DNA of 64,000 bases from Marinobacter sp. EhC06 (GCF_001650915.1 NZ_LXYO01000003.1:1-64000), one strand, 5' to 3'. Counted from the stretch's first letter, positions 53,060 through 62,744 are shown. The notes: generated by a model from the sequence alone, not told the origin. Numbers and translations: made by a program.

Positions 53060-53902
53060 TTAGCGCTCTTCCCAAATACCTGTTCTGGCCACTTCTTCTG
53101 CGAACACAGCAAAGTCTTTCGGCGGGCGACCAAGTGCCTGATGAACGCCATCGGTCAAATGAGCGTTACGGCCGTCAAGAACCGTTGCGAATAGATAATC
53201 CAGCATCCAGACCACATCCTCGGGCGCCCCGGAGTTCTCCATGTCTGTGATAAAGCTCTTGTGAGGCACGTCGATGAATGAAATCTCGCGACCGGTCGCG
53301 CGGGAAAGATCGTTGGCCACGTCTGCGAATGTCATGAGTCTTGGCCCCGTCACTTCATAGATGCGCCCGCTGTGGCTGTCCTGAGTCAGGGCCGCAACAG
53401 CCACGTCTGCGATGTCATCGACATCAACGAAAGGCTCGACCTGATCGCCTGCTGGCAGAGTGATGGCACCATTCAACACCATGTCGATGAATGCGCCTTC
53501 AGAAAAGTTCTGGTTAAACCAGCTAGCGCGGACGATGGTCCATTCGAGGCCAGATTCCTGGACAATGTCTTCGCAGGCTTGAGCCTCGGCTTCGCCACGG
53601 CCGGATAACAGGACGAGCCGCTTCACGCCGCGTCGTTTCGCCAGGCTCACAAACGCCTGGATAGCGTCGGTTGCGCCGGGCATGGCCAGGTCTGGTGAGT
53701 AGGTGATATAGGCTGAAGTGACGCCAGTGAGGCAAGGGTCCCAGCTTTTTTCGTTGCCCCAATCAAAAGACGGGATGGCCGAGCGGGATCCAACTCGAAC
53801 CTCATAACCGCTGTCTTTCAGCTGATCAACGACGCGTTTGCCGGTTTTTCCGGTACCGCCTACGACAAGAATTGTTTGATGTGCCTGATTGGATGGTTTC
53901 AT
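53060..53902 (-). CDS. NmrA-like NAD(P)-binding protein
   Basis: A 280-residue atypical short-chain dehydrogenase/NmrA family protein. The nucleotide-binding start is LVVGGTGKTGKRVVDQL, and further typical segments are VKRLVLLSGRGEAEAQACED, WTIVRASWFNQNFSEGAF and PFVDVDDIADVAVAAL. The catalytic YxxxK of true dehydrogenases is not apparent, so it may act as a redox sensor or a quinone reductase-like enzyme. AAGGAG precedes the ATG. It is transcribed in the same direction as the AraC gene upstream. Confidence 0.88.
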   Translation of the reverse strand: MKPSNQAHQTILVVGGTGKTGKRVVDQLKDSGYEVRVGSRSAIPSFDWGNEKSWDPCLTGVTSAYITYSPDLAMPGATDAIQAFVSLAKRRGVKRLVLLSGRGEAEAQACEDIVQESGLEWTIVRASWFNQNFSEGAFIDMVLNGAITLPAGDQVEPFVDVDDIADVAVAALTQDSHSGRIYEVTGPRLMTFADVANDLSRATGREISFIDVPHKSFITDMENSGAPEDVVWMLDYLFATVLDGRNAHLTDGVHQALGRPPKDFAVFAEEVARTGIWEER

Positions 53903-54013
53903 TGACTTGCTCCTTTTTTCTTAAGTGCAAGTCAATTTTCGAGGAACAGTATTGTTTGTTATTGCCCCAGGGTGCCAGAGTTTGTGCAGCTGGCGACAAC
54001 TTCGAACTCAGCT

Positions 54014-55015
54014 TCAGCGAGTTCGAAGTCGATAGGATCGTGGAGTCTGTCCCGCCCAGCGCTTGAAAGCCCGAGTGAACCCACTCTGCTCAGCAAATCC
54101 GGTCAGGAAGGCGACTTCGGCAAGACTGTAATCTGTCTCGCGCAGAAGCCTCTGTGCGAGATCCTTCTGCGCCATGTCGACGACGTTTTGAAAGGAATAA
54201 CCCTGCTCTGACAGTCTTCTTTGCAGTGTCCGTGCGCCCAGATTCAGTTCGGACGCAATCCGGGAAAGCTTCGGTACCCCTTCGCTAAGCACGTTGGCGA
54301 CTGCACGCCGGACCTGTTGTTGCAGGTCGATCTCGCCCTTAAGGGAGTTCAGTTGCTGTTCAAGATGTCGGTCAAAAAACTTGGCGATGGATTCATCGCC
54401 CAGCCTGTTGGGGATTTCGATGCTCTCTTTACTTACAAGCACCGCATCTCGTCCCGTCTCGAAATGGACCGGGCAACCGAAATGGTTCTCGTACACTCTG
54501 GTATCGCCTCTCGGCGCATGCTTGAAATAAATGGCAAAAGGAATGAAATTCGAGGAGCTGACTTCTTTGCTAATGGTATATACCGCCGACATGCTGGCCT
54601 CATTGGAGAGCAGCATGCCCGGACAACCATCCCCTGCTTTTTCAAGGTTGAATAGGAACCCCTCTGTCGTTTCCTCAAGCGAATACGTTTCTGCACTGCC
54701 AAGAACATGCCCGTACCGCTCTGCCCTTGTAAATGAACCGCGCAAGGTCGGCGCGGATTTCCAGGCCAGGCCAAAGGCGCCGTACTCGTCGCTTCGCATT
54801 GAGGCACCGATTTTCAGCGGCAATGAGAGGCCATTGGGATCTCGATCAACCAAAGCAGCAAAGAAATCATAATACTCTGTTGAAGACACCATCTGAGTGG
54901 GATCAATGGGGCCGTCCACGGGAAGGCCAAGTTTACGTATCAAGTCCCGCGTTTCGACGCCCGGGCTTGCCTGACTGACCACCTTGTAGACATACAGTGA
55001 AGTTATTTGAGCCAT
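54014..55015 (-). CDS. AraC-family regulator
   Basis: A 333-residue regulator with an Arabinose-bd-type N-terminal domain (about 20-205) and a C-terminal AraC domain: LSRIASELNLGARTLQRRL and SLAEVAFLTGFAEQSGFTRA, ending in FKRWAGQTPRSYR. This layout is shared with OruR/ArgR-like and virulence regulators. The NmrA-like gene lies downstream on the same strand, 111 bases after its stop, and may be its target. The inducer is unknown. Confidence 0.92.
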   Translation of the reverse strand: MAQITSLYVYKVVSQASPGVETRDLIRKLGLPVDGPIDPTQMVSSTEYYDFFAALVDRDPNGLSLPLKIGASMRSDEYGAFGLAWKSAPTLRGSFTRAERYGHVLGSAETYSLEETTEGFLFNLEKAGDGCPGMLLSNEASMSAVYTISKEVSSSNFIPFAIYFKHAPRGDTRVYENHFGCPVHFETGRDAVLVSKESIEIPNRLGDESIAKFFDRHLEQQLNSLKGEIDLQQQVRRAVANVLSEGVPKLSRIASELNLGARTLQRRLSEQGYSFQNVVDMAQKDLAQRLLRETDYSLAEVAFLTGFAEQSGFTRAFKRWAGQTPRSYRLRTR

Positions 55016-55252
55016 GGCAACATAGATAATCCATGTTCTATTGGTTGTGCAACCTCTTCAGCCTTGTCAGAAAGCGGCGCCTCTGGCGCAGCATATGGAG
55101 GTACATCTGTACGGCAAAGACGAACTAGGGGTATTTGCATACGAGCAGTAATGGTTTCTGCATACGCCAGGGTCGGACTTTTCTTCGTATACTAACTATA
55201 AGCTTGGATGCGATACCGATACCCGACTTAAACCACTGGAGGTTTAAAACCT

Positions 55253-55387
55253 ATGAACATTATCCCCGTGATTACTCTGTTTGGCGGATTGGCGGCATTC
55301 TTCACTTTGGCCATTACGCTCAGATATGCCGCCGGCAAAACTCAGATGATTCAGAAGCAGAACGACAACCAGCTCACCGGCTCTTAA
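55253..55387 (+). CDS. 44-residue membrane peptide
   Basis: A tiny gene with a strong GGAGG site nine bases before its ATG. The product has one hydrophobic segment (IIPVITLFGGLAAFFTLAIT) and then a basic, polar tail (RYAAGKTQMIQKQNDNQLTG). It would be a single-span inner-membrane protein with the tail in the cytoplasm. No family is recognised. Small proteins of this type often associate with larger membrane complexes, but no partner is evident. Confidence 0.65.
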   Translation: MNIIPVITLFGGLAAFFTLAITLRYAAGKTQMIQKQNDNQLTGS

Positions 55388-55400
55388 ACGGCAGTAGCGT

Positions 55401-55811
55401 TCAGCCACCTGGATTGCTTGCGAGTTCCTTGAGGGCCCTCATTGCCTCATCAGTCCGATCACTGGGCACAAACATGTGGTCGTGATAGAAGCCTGCAATA
55501 ACGTTGGTGGTAATGCCCCGTTCGGCCAGCAGGCTCGTCACCACCGATGTCAGGCCCAGAGCCTCAAGGCTGGAGTGGCCTTCAAGGGTGATACGCCTGA
55601 AGACTCTGTAATAGTCCAGGCCCTCGGCTTTGGCCTCTTCAAGCGGAATAACCAGAGTCAGCCCTTCCAGTTCAGCAATGCTGACAATGGGCTTAAGGTG
55701 TTCCAGATCCCCGTACTTTGCCTTTGGCACAGTGCAGTAAACGTACGTCGTCTCATCCAGTGTTGGCGAGAGCTGCTTAATCAAATCCTGCAGGAACTGT
55801 GTTCGCATCAT
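55401..55811 (-). CDS. ACT-domain protein
   Basis: A 136-residue protein containing paired ACT-like domains (COG3602 type). Recognisable segments are TYVYCTVPKAKYGDLEHLKP, FRRITLEGHSSLEALGLTSV and TNVIAGFYHDHMFVPSDR. ACT domains bind amino acids and other small molecules; the role of stand-alone forms is not established. AAGGA lies before the first of two consecutive ATG codons. It is 96 bases from the isocitrate dehydrogenase start on the other side of a short gap. Confidence 0.85.
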   Translation of the reverse strand: MMRTQFLQDLIKQLSPTLDETTYVYCTVPKAKYGDLEHLKPIVSIAELEGLTLVIPLEEAKAEGLDYYRVFRRITLEGHSSLEALGLTSVVTSLLAERGITTNVIAGFYHDHMFVPSDRTDEAMRALKELASNPGG

Positions 55812-55907
55812 TTTGACTGTCCTTAGGCCGAGGGTCGTTAGAATTCATTGAGGAAGTTTGGCAGCGCTGATTTTCAAACAAATCCTCTCTTTAAAATAGC
55901 AAACAGA

Positions 55908-57644
55908 TCACTGGAGCGCCTTTTCCACGGCCTCCAGAAATCCAATCATATCCACCACCTGTTCCGAATCCGGATCAACGGTTTTGCCCTTCAGGTCTGC
56001 AGTAACAATGCCCCGGTCGACCGTGTCGGTTAACGCGACCTTCAATTGAACGGCGTATTGGCTCAGAGGCTCGTTCCCCTCTCTTTCACCGAGAGTCTCC
56101 AGGGCATTGGCCAGCGCGAAGATCAACGCCGACGGATTGAAATGGGCCACTTTCCCGTCGCTCTCCAGATACTTCAGGTACAGATCATGAGCTGTGCCAT
56201 GGGGCGCCTCGAACAGCATGGTGCCGTCCTTGCTCTCGATGATCGAACTGGCGGTCGCCAGACTGCCACCGAGCGCCGCTGAAATGTCCGAAAAGATGTC
56301 GCCATCCAGGTTCTGGGAAGGATAAAGAGCGTTCCTGGGTGGATCTGTGATCATCTTCTTGAGCTGGCTCGAGGGCCGCATGATCATGAACGAGGGCGGC
56401 GGCGTGTGTTCGCTGGCCAGTTCCCGACGCACTTCGGTAATTACGTCGCTGTAGACTTCGTCGTACTCCATGTACTCGCGCTTAAGACCGAAATACACCT
56501 CTTTGTCCTTGCGCGACGCATCCCGGAAAACCTGCAGTACCCAGTCCTTGATGGCTTCCCGGTCATTGGACATGAGCAGCATGGGATCGCCCTTCCTGAC
56601 CCGGCGGGCATGCTTCTCGTCACCGTCGACAATCACCTTGAGAATGCCATCCTCCTTCGCCGCCATGTTGAAGCTGCCATACTGGTCGCCGCCACCGGCA
56701 CTCATACGTGAGATGGACACGTGGGCACCCCGGCCCGGAATGCCAAACTCGCGAAGCTGATTGACCAGCTTGAGCAGTTTACGGCCGGTGGTGTTGTCCG
56801 GCACCCCCCAGAGTGCGCGCTCCGGCGGGTTGGAGACAATGCGCGCAGCCTGGGCATCAATAAGCTCGTAGTAGTACTTTAGCCCCAGATCTTCGATCTG
56901 CTTCTTATAGTCGCTGTGATAGATGTCCTCGATCACCGAGCGCATGGCGCCGTCATAGCCTGGGATCACGGTGTCTTTAAGGCCCAGGTACACATCGCGT
57001 TTTTCTGCGATGGCCCGCTGGAAGAAACGGTGGGCCCAGGCTTTAACATCCTCGATGTCGTTGGTAGCAAGCAGCCACGGATCGCCCTTGCGAATCTCTC
57101 GCCGATGCAGCTCTACCGGGTCGCCACTGCTGCCCACAAACATCAGTTTGACCACACCGGTTGCCATGGACAGCTGGTTGAAGCTGTCCTTGATGCCACC
57201 GAATTCCATGGTATCCACCTCAATATCGCGCCCTACCCACTCCGGCCGGCGGATATTGAGGTTGCGGAACTTGATGTCTTCCCGGGTAATGTTGCCGCTG
57301 ATACCCTTCCGGATAGCACCGTTGGGAGACTTGTTCGCCAGCGGATGCAGGTTGTTGCCATCCACATCCGGATGCTTGCGGAGCAAGTCCTCCAACTGCT
57401 GACGGTTCACCGTCATACCAGCATTCTTCACGCCCACGCCGTGGCGCTGGAGCGAATCGATGGCATCGATTACCACCCGGCCATTGGTCAGCAGGCGGTT
57501 TTCCGCGGACAGATCGATTTCCTCAAGCTGAATATCAAGCCGTGAGCTCACGAACTTCTTGAGAATATGCTCAAACGCAACCTGGGCCATTTCGTCGCCG
57601 TGAAGGATCACGAGAGGCGAGGTCACACTGATTCTGCTGTCCAT
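55908..57644 (-). CDS. isocitrate dehydrogenase-like protein with internal duplication
   Basis: A 578-residue enzyme of the isocitrate/isopropylmalate dehydrogenase family, related to the eukaryotic-type NADP enzyme but about 160 residues longer. The start LVILHGDEMAQVAFEHIL and the substrate loop KSPNGAIRKGISGNITRED (R112, R121) match the family. A ~140-residue segment then occurs twice, at about 137-290 and 308-452. Copy 1 keeps the lysine (K223 in GLKDTVIPGYDG) and aspartate (D263 in ELIDAQAARIV) that normally come from the partner subunit. Copy 2 keeps GDQY (Y322) and the metal aspartates D449 and D453 in DGDIFSD. The C-terminus has EAPHGTAHD and NPSALIFALANAL. It thus looks like a dimer folded into one chain. 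mqo is next to it. Confidence 0.88.
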   Translation of the reverse strand: MDSRISVTSPLVILHGDEMAQVAFEHILKKFVSSRLDIQLEEIDLSAENRLLTNGRVVIDAIDSLQRHGVGVKNAGMTVNRQQLEDLLRKHPDVDGNNLHPLANKSPNGAIRKGISGNITREDIKFRNLNIRRPEWVGRDIEVDTMEFGGIKDSFNQLSMATGVVKLMFVGSSGDPVELHRREIRKGDPWLLATNDIEDVKAWAHRFFQRAIAEKRDVYLGLKDTVIPGYDGAMRSVIEDIYHSDYKKQIEDLGLKYYYELIDAQAARIVSNPPERALWGVPDNTTGRKLLKLVNQLREFGIPGRGAHVSISRMSAGGGDQYGSFNMAAKEDGILKVIVDGDEKHARRVRKGDPMLLMSNDREAIKDWVLQVFRDASRKDKEVYFGLKREYMEYDEVYSDVITEVRRELASEHTPPPSFMIMRPSSQLKKMITDPPRNALYPSQNLDGDIFSDISAALGGSLATASSIIESKDGTMLFEAPHGTAHDLYLKYLESDGKVAHFNPSALIFALANALETLGEREGNEPLSQYAVQLKVALTDTVDRGIVTADLKGKTVDPDSEQVVDMIGFLEAVEKALQ

Positions 57645-57673
57645 GAAAGTCTCCCTGCTGTTGGTTGGCGTGG

Positions 57674-59143
57674 TTAGTCCTGCTGCGATGCCGTTTGTTT
57701 TATACCCAACCGCTCGTTAACGGCATCCCGGATCTCCCGATAGCGCTCGGGATTCTTCGCCAAAGTATCCAGATTGTCCTCGGGGAATATTTCTTTTCTC
57801 TTTTTACCCGCTTCCTCACTGGTAAAAATAGACGGCAAAAGCTGTTCCAGGCAACGCAACATGACTTCCGGCGATACCGAAGCTCCCGGGGATGCGCCCA
57901 GCAATGTGCCATAGGTCTTGTCACTGGATACCAGGATCTCTGTGCCCATCTGCAGGTCGCCATCCCGGATGATCTGAACTCGCTGGCCTGCCTCGACCGC
58001 TTTCCAGTTGAACTTTTTACTCATGCCCGGGGCGAAGCTGTCCAGTTCCTCGAACATGCTCTTTTCACCCTTGAAGGTTTCAGACACCAGGTACTTGACC
58101 AGTGGAAAGTGCTCAAGAGCCACGTTGAGCAACCCTGGAATATCATGCAGGCGCATGGCGCGCAGGTAATCCAGGAAGCCACGGCCTCTCTCAAGCACCG
58201 GTTTGAACGAGGCAAAAGGACCGAACAGCAAATAATATTGGCCATTGGCTACCCGCAGATCCAGATGCGGGACAGACATTGGAGGCGCACCAACCTTCGC
58301 TTTGCCATAGGTCTTGGCCCGATACTGCTCAGCCTGCTCGGCGCTGATCGGAGCCTGAAGGAAGCGGCCGCCAACCGGGAAACCGGTGAATCGGCGGGCG
58401 AAAGGCAGGTGGCTCTTCTTCAGGATCGGGAAAGCTCCACCCCCGGCACCGACAAACAGCACGTCTGCCTTGTACCGACGATCAACTCCCCTGCTCTGCG
58501 TTTCCACCAGCCAGCTACCGGCGGGGCTTCGATGCACACGTTTGACGTGGGTGCCGTATTCAATCTTTACACCCAGATCCTTAACCGCATATTCGGCCAT
58601 TTGCTCGGTCAACGCCCCGAAGTTGACGTCGGTACCCGTTTCGATAACCGTCGCCGCCATTTTTTCATGGCGAGGGCGCTCTTCCATGGTGTACGGAATC
58701 CAACTCTTGATCTGGTCGAAATCCTCGGAGTAGCGCATCTGTTCGAAGAAATGGTGCGCGGACATCTCGTTGTAACGAAGTTTCAGCTCAGGAACTGATG
58801 GTTCAGAGACGATGGTGCAGTGCTTGGTCTGATTGATAAACGACTTGGGGTCCTTGATGGCCCCCTTCTGGATCAGATAGGCCCAGAACTGCTTGGCCAC
58901 ATTGAACTGGGCATGAATCTTCTCAGCCTTTTCGACCGAAATGACCTCTTCGTCCACCGGCGTGTAGTTCAGCTCACAATTCGCCTCGTGCCCGGTGCCG
59001 GCGTTATTGAAGACCCAGGAGTTTCCCGCCCCGGGACCGTCCAGTCTTTCAATAATCGTGATATCGAGTTCCGGTGCCAGCTCTTTCGCCAGGGTGGCGA
59101 AGGTGGTGCCCATGATTCCCGCGCCAATAACAATTACGTTCAT
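57674..59143 (-). CDS. mqo: malate:quinone oxidoreductase
   Basis: A 489-residue membrane-associated FAD enzyme that oxidises malate to oxaloacetate and passes electrons to quinone. The FAD motif VIVIGAGIMGTTFATL opens the protein. Family motifs follow: GNSWVFNNAGTGHEANCELN, FVGAGGGAFPILKKSHLPF and GALLGASPGAS-like text (LLGASPGASVSPEV). The length is normal for Mqo. It lies immediately upstream of the isocitrate dehydrogenase gene (29 bases) and in the same direction, forming a TCA-cycle pair. Confidence 0.95.
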   Translation of the reverse strand: MNVIVIGAGIMGTTFATLAKELAPELDITIIERLDGPGAGNSWVFNNAGTGHEANCELNYTPVDEEVISVEKAEKIHAQFNVAKQFWAYLIQKGAIKDPKSFINQTKHCTIVSEPSVPELKLRYNEMSAHHFFEQMRYSEDFDQIKSWIPYTMEERPRHEKMAATVIETGTDVNFGALTEQMAEYAVKDLGVKIEYGTHVKRVHRSPAGSWLVETQSRGVDRRYKADVLFVGAGGGAFPILKKSHLPFARRFTGFPVGGRFLQAPISAEQAEQYRAKTYGKAKVGAPPMSVPHLDLRVANGQYYLLFGPFASFKPVLERGRGFLDYLRAMRLHDIPGLLNVALEHFPLVKYLVSETFKGEKSMFEELDSFAPGMSKKFNWKAVEAGQRVQIIRDGDLQMGTEILVSSDKTYGTLLGASPGASVSPEVMLRCLEQLLPSIFTSEEAGKKRKEIFPEDNLDTLAKNPERYREIRDAVNERLGIKQTASQQD

Positions 59144-59292
59144 GCGTTCTACCCGCCAGAGTCAAATTTCTGCAATTATTCAGCAATGTTTGCTGCAAGG
59201 ACGGTAGCACGCTTTTACCATTTACGAAAAAGCGCTCGACAAAGCAGTCAACGGTAATCGTTGCATCCGCAGTACCTGCCTGTTTCCCGAGT

Positions 59293-61656
59293 TCAATTCA
59301 GCCGAGTCTCGAGATCGCGAATTAGCCGCTCAGCCTGAGGGTCATTTGGGGACGCGTCCCTCAAGCGCTTGGCCCAATTCAGAGTTTCCGAAAGCCGGCC
59401 TTGCTGCATAGTCAGAAATACCATCGCGTTCAGCAGTCCCGGGTCCTCAGAATGTGTTTTCAGCCCATTGAGAAGGACCTGTTCAGCAGAATCCAGGCGT
59501 CCTATTCGGACAAGTACCAGGCCATGGTTATAGGCCACGCGAGGGTTCTCGGGGCTGAGCAGCTCTGCTTGTTCAAACCGGACCAGCGCCTCTGGGAGAT
59601 CGCCAAGTTCGACAAAAACGAGCGCCAGGAGATAGGCCATGTGTCCACGATCCGAGGCGGGGGTTTCTTTTCGATCGACACCCTCAACAAGCACTTTGAT
59701 AGCCAGATCTGTCCGGTCCTGCTCGCTGGCGAGGGTCGCAAGATTGACCCGCGCCGGCGTGAAGTCCCCATCCATCCTGAGCGCTCGCTGATAATGATCG
59801 ATCGCCTCCGAATACCTGCCTTCACGATGCAGATAGACCGCGAGGTTCAGGCGCGTTCCGGGAAGCGTCGCCATCTCGTGAAGACGTTTTTCGTAGTCCG
59901 ATTTTAGCGATTCAATACGTGCACGGTTCTCCTCCGGAAATTCCAGAATATCCACGCCTGCAAGAGCCCGGATAGCCTGGTCCCTCACGGCTCTGGGTTG
60001 GTCCGGCGCTAGCTGTCGTTGCAACCAGTCAACGCGAACCTCGGTTGGCAACATGGCAGCGCTGTTCGACGCATAGGCCTGAACCAGAGGCTCGTTCGAC
60101 AGCAGCCCTGAACGCAGTGCCGATCCGGCCTGCGCACCAAAGCCGATCAGATGTTCGCCAGCAGTTGCCCGCGCTATTGGCGGCGCATCCAGATTGCGAA
60201 TCAGTCCGGCAAGACGAATAAACGCATCATCCTCTTCCTGGCGGAATGCGCTCAACGCTCTCGCAAAGTGCTGTGGTCTTCTGGGCGACTCGAACCAATC
60301 ATCGATGACGGCAACAGCCCATTCCGCGGTCTTATCATCGTGACAGTCGTTGCAAGCGTTCGGACTACCGGTGGTCAGAGTCAGATCAGGGCGAGGAATC
60401 CGGAAACTGTGATCCCGCCGCGGGTCAACAACCATGTATGTCTTTTCAGCCATATGGCAACTAACACACATTGCTCCTTGCGAATCCAGGGGATGGTGGT
60501 GGTGAGCCGCGGTCGCATAGTTGCCCGCTTTCAGGGAGGGAAATCGATCAGGGGGCGAAGCATTGTGGCACTGGAGACAAAGGCCGTTACCTTCGACCAG
60601 CAGGTCCGTGGTGTGCGGATTGTGACAATCCAGGCAATCAACCCCGGCGGCCGCCATTTTGCTCTGGGTGAAAGATCCGTACACATATACCTCACCCTGA
60701 ATCTGGCCATCAGGATGGTATAAATCCGGCCTCAAGGTCGCGGGCAAGGCTTTGTCGAGATAGGACTCCTGAGCATGATGTCCGTCTTTCAGGGCCTGGC
60801 GCCGGCTGTGGCAATAGGCGCATGCCTCTACCACTTGCTCACCGTCCATAGCCCTGAAGTCGAGCTTCAGTCCCATATCCTTGGCACTGAGTTTATCGCT
60901 GGCACTGCCTTGCTGGTTGTCCGCCCATTTGATGTGATCCTGCCCGGGCCCGTGACAGCCCTGACAGCCAACATTCTGTTCGTGCCAGGTGGTCGCAAAG
61001 GTATCTGCCTGCGAATCGTAATTCATGCTCAGATTGGTGGAATGACAGTCCGCGCACATGGCGTTCCAATTCTGGTAACGCCCGGTCCAGTGCAGAGCGT
61101 CATCAGGCGCGAACCGCTCGCCCGGATAGAGCGAAAACCAACGCTGGCCCCCGTCTTCCCGGTTTCGGGCATCCCAGGCAATAGTTACGGCCTGCAAGCG
61201 CCCGCCCGGAAATTGAACCAGATATTGCTGGAGTGGAAAGTACCCAAAAGTGTAGGCAATCCGGAACTCTTCAGGCACACCATTATCGCCTTCGGTTTCA
61301 ACAAAGTAAGAGCCATCCCGCCTGAAGAATCGGGCGCTTACGGCGCCATCATTGAATATCTTGTCGTCGAAGGCGCCGAGCACCCATTTCTCCGTTGCTG
61401 GCCGCATTGCCCAGGCATGATCGGAATCGGCCCATTCGTCAGTGGCCTTCTGATGACAACCTTCGCAGGTCGACGCTGGCACGTAGCCCTGCCCCTCCAA
61501 CGCCAGACCTGGCGGGGTGTCCGGCCAGACCAGCGCCGGCATCAGACTTGAAACGATCAATAAAATGCGAAGGAACAAAACTCTCCGAAGACTGGAACAG
61601 ACCCCTACTCGGAAACGGGCACAAAGAACCCGTGACAGCCGACAGGAAAGAGTCAT
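59293..61656 (-). CDS. periplasmic octahaem-type cytochrome c with TPR repeats
   Basis: A 787-residue exported protein with eight CxxCH haem sites in its N-terminal half: CEGCH (about residue 64), CADCH, CQGCH, CAYCH, CLDCH, CLQCH, CVSCH and CNDCH. A HEAT-like segment follows (about 440-560), then at least three tetratricopeptide repeats at the C-terminus (YSEAIDHYQRALRMDGDFTP, LPEALVRFEQAELLSPENPR). The N-terminal signal is long and arginine rich. Multihaem proteins of this type take part in periplasmic electron transfer; the reductase activity, if any, is unknown. AAGGTG lies before the ATG. The HAD and sulfatase genes lie upstream on the same strand. Confidence 0.9.
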   Translation of the reverse strand: MTLSCRLSRVLCARFRVGVCSSLRRVLFLRILLIVSSLMPALVWPDTPPGLALEGQGYVPASTCEGCHQKATDEWADSDHAWAMRPATEKWVLGAFDDKIFNDGAVSARFFRRDGSYFVETEGDNGVPEEFRIAYTFGYFPLQQYLVQFPGGRLQAVTIAWDARNREDGGQRWFSLYPGERFAPDDALHWTGRYQNWNAMCADCHSTNLSMNYDSQADTFATTWHEQNVGCQGCHGPGQDHIKWADNQQGSASDKLSAKDMGLKLDFRAMDGEQVVEACAYCHSRRQALKDGHHAQESYLDKALPATLRPDLYHPDGQIQGEVYVYGSFTQSKMAAAGVDCLDCHNPHTTDLLVEGNGLCLQCHNASPPDRFPSLKAGNYATAAHHHHPLDSQGAMCVSCHMAEKTYMVVDPRRDHSFRIPRPDLTLTTGSPNACNDCHDDKTAEWAVAVIDDWFESPRRPQHFARALSAFRQEEDDAFIRLAGLIRNLDAPPIARATAGEHLIGFGAQAGSALRSGLLSNEPLVQAYASNSAAMLPTEVRVDWLQRQLAPDQPRAVRDQAIRALAGVDILEFPEENRARIESLKSDYEKRLHEMATLPGTRLNLAVYLHREGRYSEAIDHYQRALRMDGDFTPARVNLATLASEQDRTDLAIKVLVEGVDRKETPASDRGHMAYLLALVFVELGDLPEALVRFEQAELLSPENPRVAYNHGLVLVRIGRLDSAEQVLLNGLKTHSEDPGLLNAMVFLTMQQGRLSETLNWAKRLRDASPNDPQAERLIRDLETRLN

Positions 61657-61683
61657 ACGTCAACACCTTCTGTCCCTTGTCCG

Positions 61684-62664
61684 TTATTGACCATCGTTCG
61701 GATAGATCACTTCCCAGTCAGACTTCATATCGACCACTACCCAGCCCCGGTCCGGGGCTTCATCAAGCGCCTGATCCAGTTTGCCGACGTGGCTTTTACG
61801 ATCGTACGCCCATTCACGCTCCGCGTCGGTGTGATGAACGATAACACCAAGGCGTGGACCCTCACCTGCGGTGGTCCATTGCAACATCTGGAGATCGCCA
61901 TCTGAGTTTCCGAAAGCGGCAATGGGCCGTCGGCCAATATGAAGGTTGATCCCAACCGGCTTTCCTGCCTTGTCGTCAATGAAGTTCAGTTCCGGGATTT
62001 TCACCAGAACGGGCTCACCATCGCGCATTTGAAATTCTGTCTTGATGCTGGAACCAACCACCTGTTCCGGCGGTACGCCGTAAACCGCCTCGGAAAATAC
62101 CCGCATAAGCTCTACGCCTCCACCGGACACAATAAAGGTTTTAAAACCGTTGGCGCGCAGGTAATCCAGCACCTCCAGCATCGGTTGATAGACCATTCCG
62201 GTAAAGGGCTTTCCAGTCTCGGGATGCCGGGCCGTCTCTAGCCAATCCGCCACCTCTGCTTCAAACTCGTCGGTCGTCATACCAGCATGGGTCGCCATGA
62301 TGATCTTCATCAACGCTTCCTCACCGCCAGCCAGCGCCGACTCAAGATCATTATCGAGGATACCTTTAAACGGTTGTTGATCCTTCCACTCAGGGTGGGA
62401 TGGTGCCAGAGCTTTTACCCGATCAACCGCATAGAAGAGCTGGCTATAGGCCGGTTTCTCAGCCCACAGGGTCCCGTCGTTATCGAACACCGCGATACGC
62501 TCCGCCGGTGGCACATAATCAGGGCTGTCTTCTTCGGTAACGAGTTCAACGAACTCCACAATTGCCGTTTTGCTCGCCCCGTCGTTCCAGGAAGGTAAGG
62601 GTTCCGCAGCCAGCGTGGGAGACACGAACAAAAACAGGACGATCAGGGCATATCTCGCAAACAT
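61684..62664 (-). CDS. exported HAD-superfamily phosphatase
   Basis: A 326-residue protein with a signal peptide ending at TLAAEP and a HAD hydrolase domain. The nucleophile motif is FDNDGTLWAEKP (first D nucleophile, second general acid). Motif II appears as TFIVSGGGVELMRVF and the late acidic motif as AAFGNSDGDLQM. It would release phosphate from an organic compound in the periplasm, or act similarly on sulfate-linked metabolism. It is encoded directly after the arylsulfatase gene, with 80 bases between them, so the two may work together in scavenging. AAGGA precedes the ATG. Confidence 0.88.
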   Translation of the reverse strand: MFARYALIVLFLFVSPTLAAEPLPSWNDGASKTAIVEFVELVTEEDSPDYVPPAERIAVFDNDGTLWAEKPAYSQLFYAVDRVKALAPSHPEWKDQQPFKGILDNDLESALAGGEEALMKIIMATHAGMTTDEFEAEVADWLETARHPETGKPFTGMVYQPMLEVLDYLRANGFKTFIVSGGGVELMRVFSEAVYGVPPEQVVGSSIKTEFQMRDGEPVLVKIPELNFIDDKAGKPVGINLHIGRRPIAAFGNSDGDLQMLQWTTAGEGPRLGVIVHHTDAEREWAYDRKSHVGKLDQALDEAPDRGWVVVDMKSDWEVIYPNDGQ

Positions 62665-62744
62665 AAGCTGGTCCTTCAGTTAATTTGCAGGAGGCGCGCC
62701 TGACCACAAGGGTGCCAGGCGCGCCATGGGGTGAGGCTCACGAA

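Noticed and set aside
57665..58798. 377-residue plus-strand frame opposite mqo
   Set aside because: It lies wholly inside the strongly conserved mqo gene and shows no protein-like motif.
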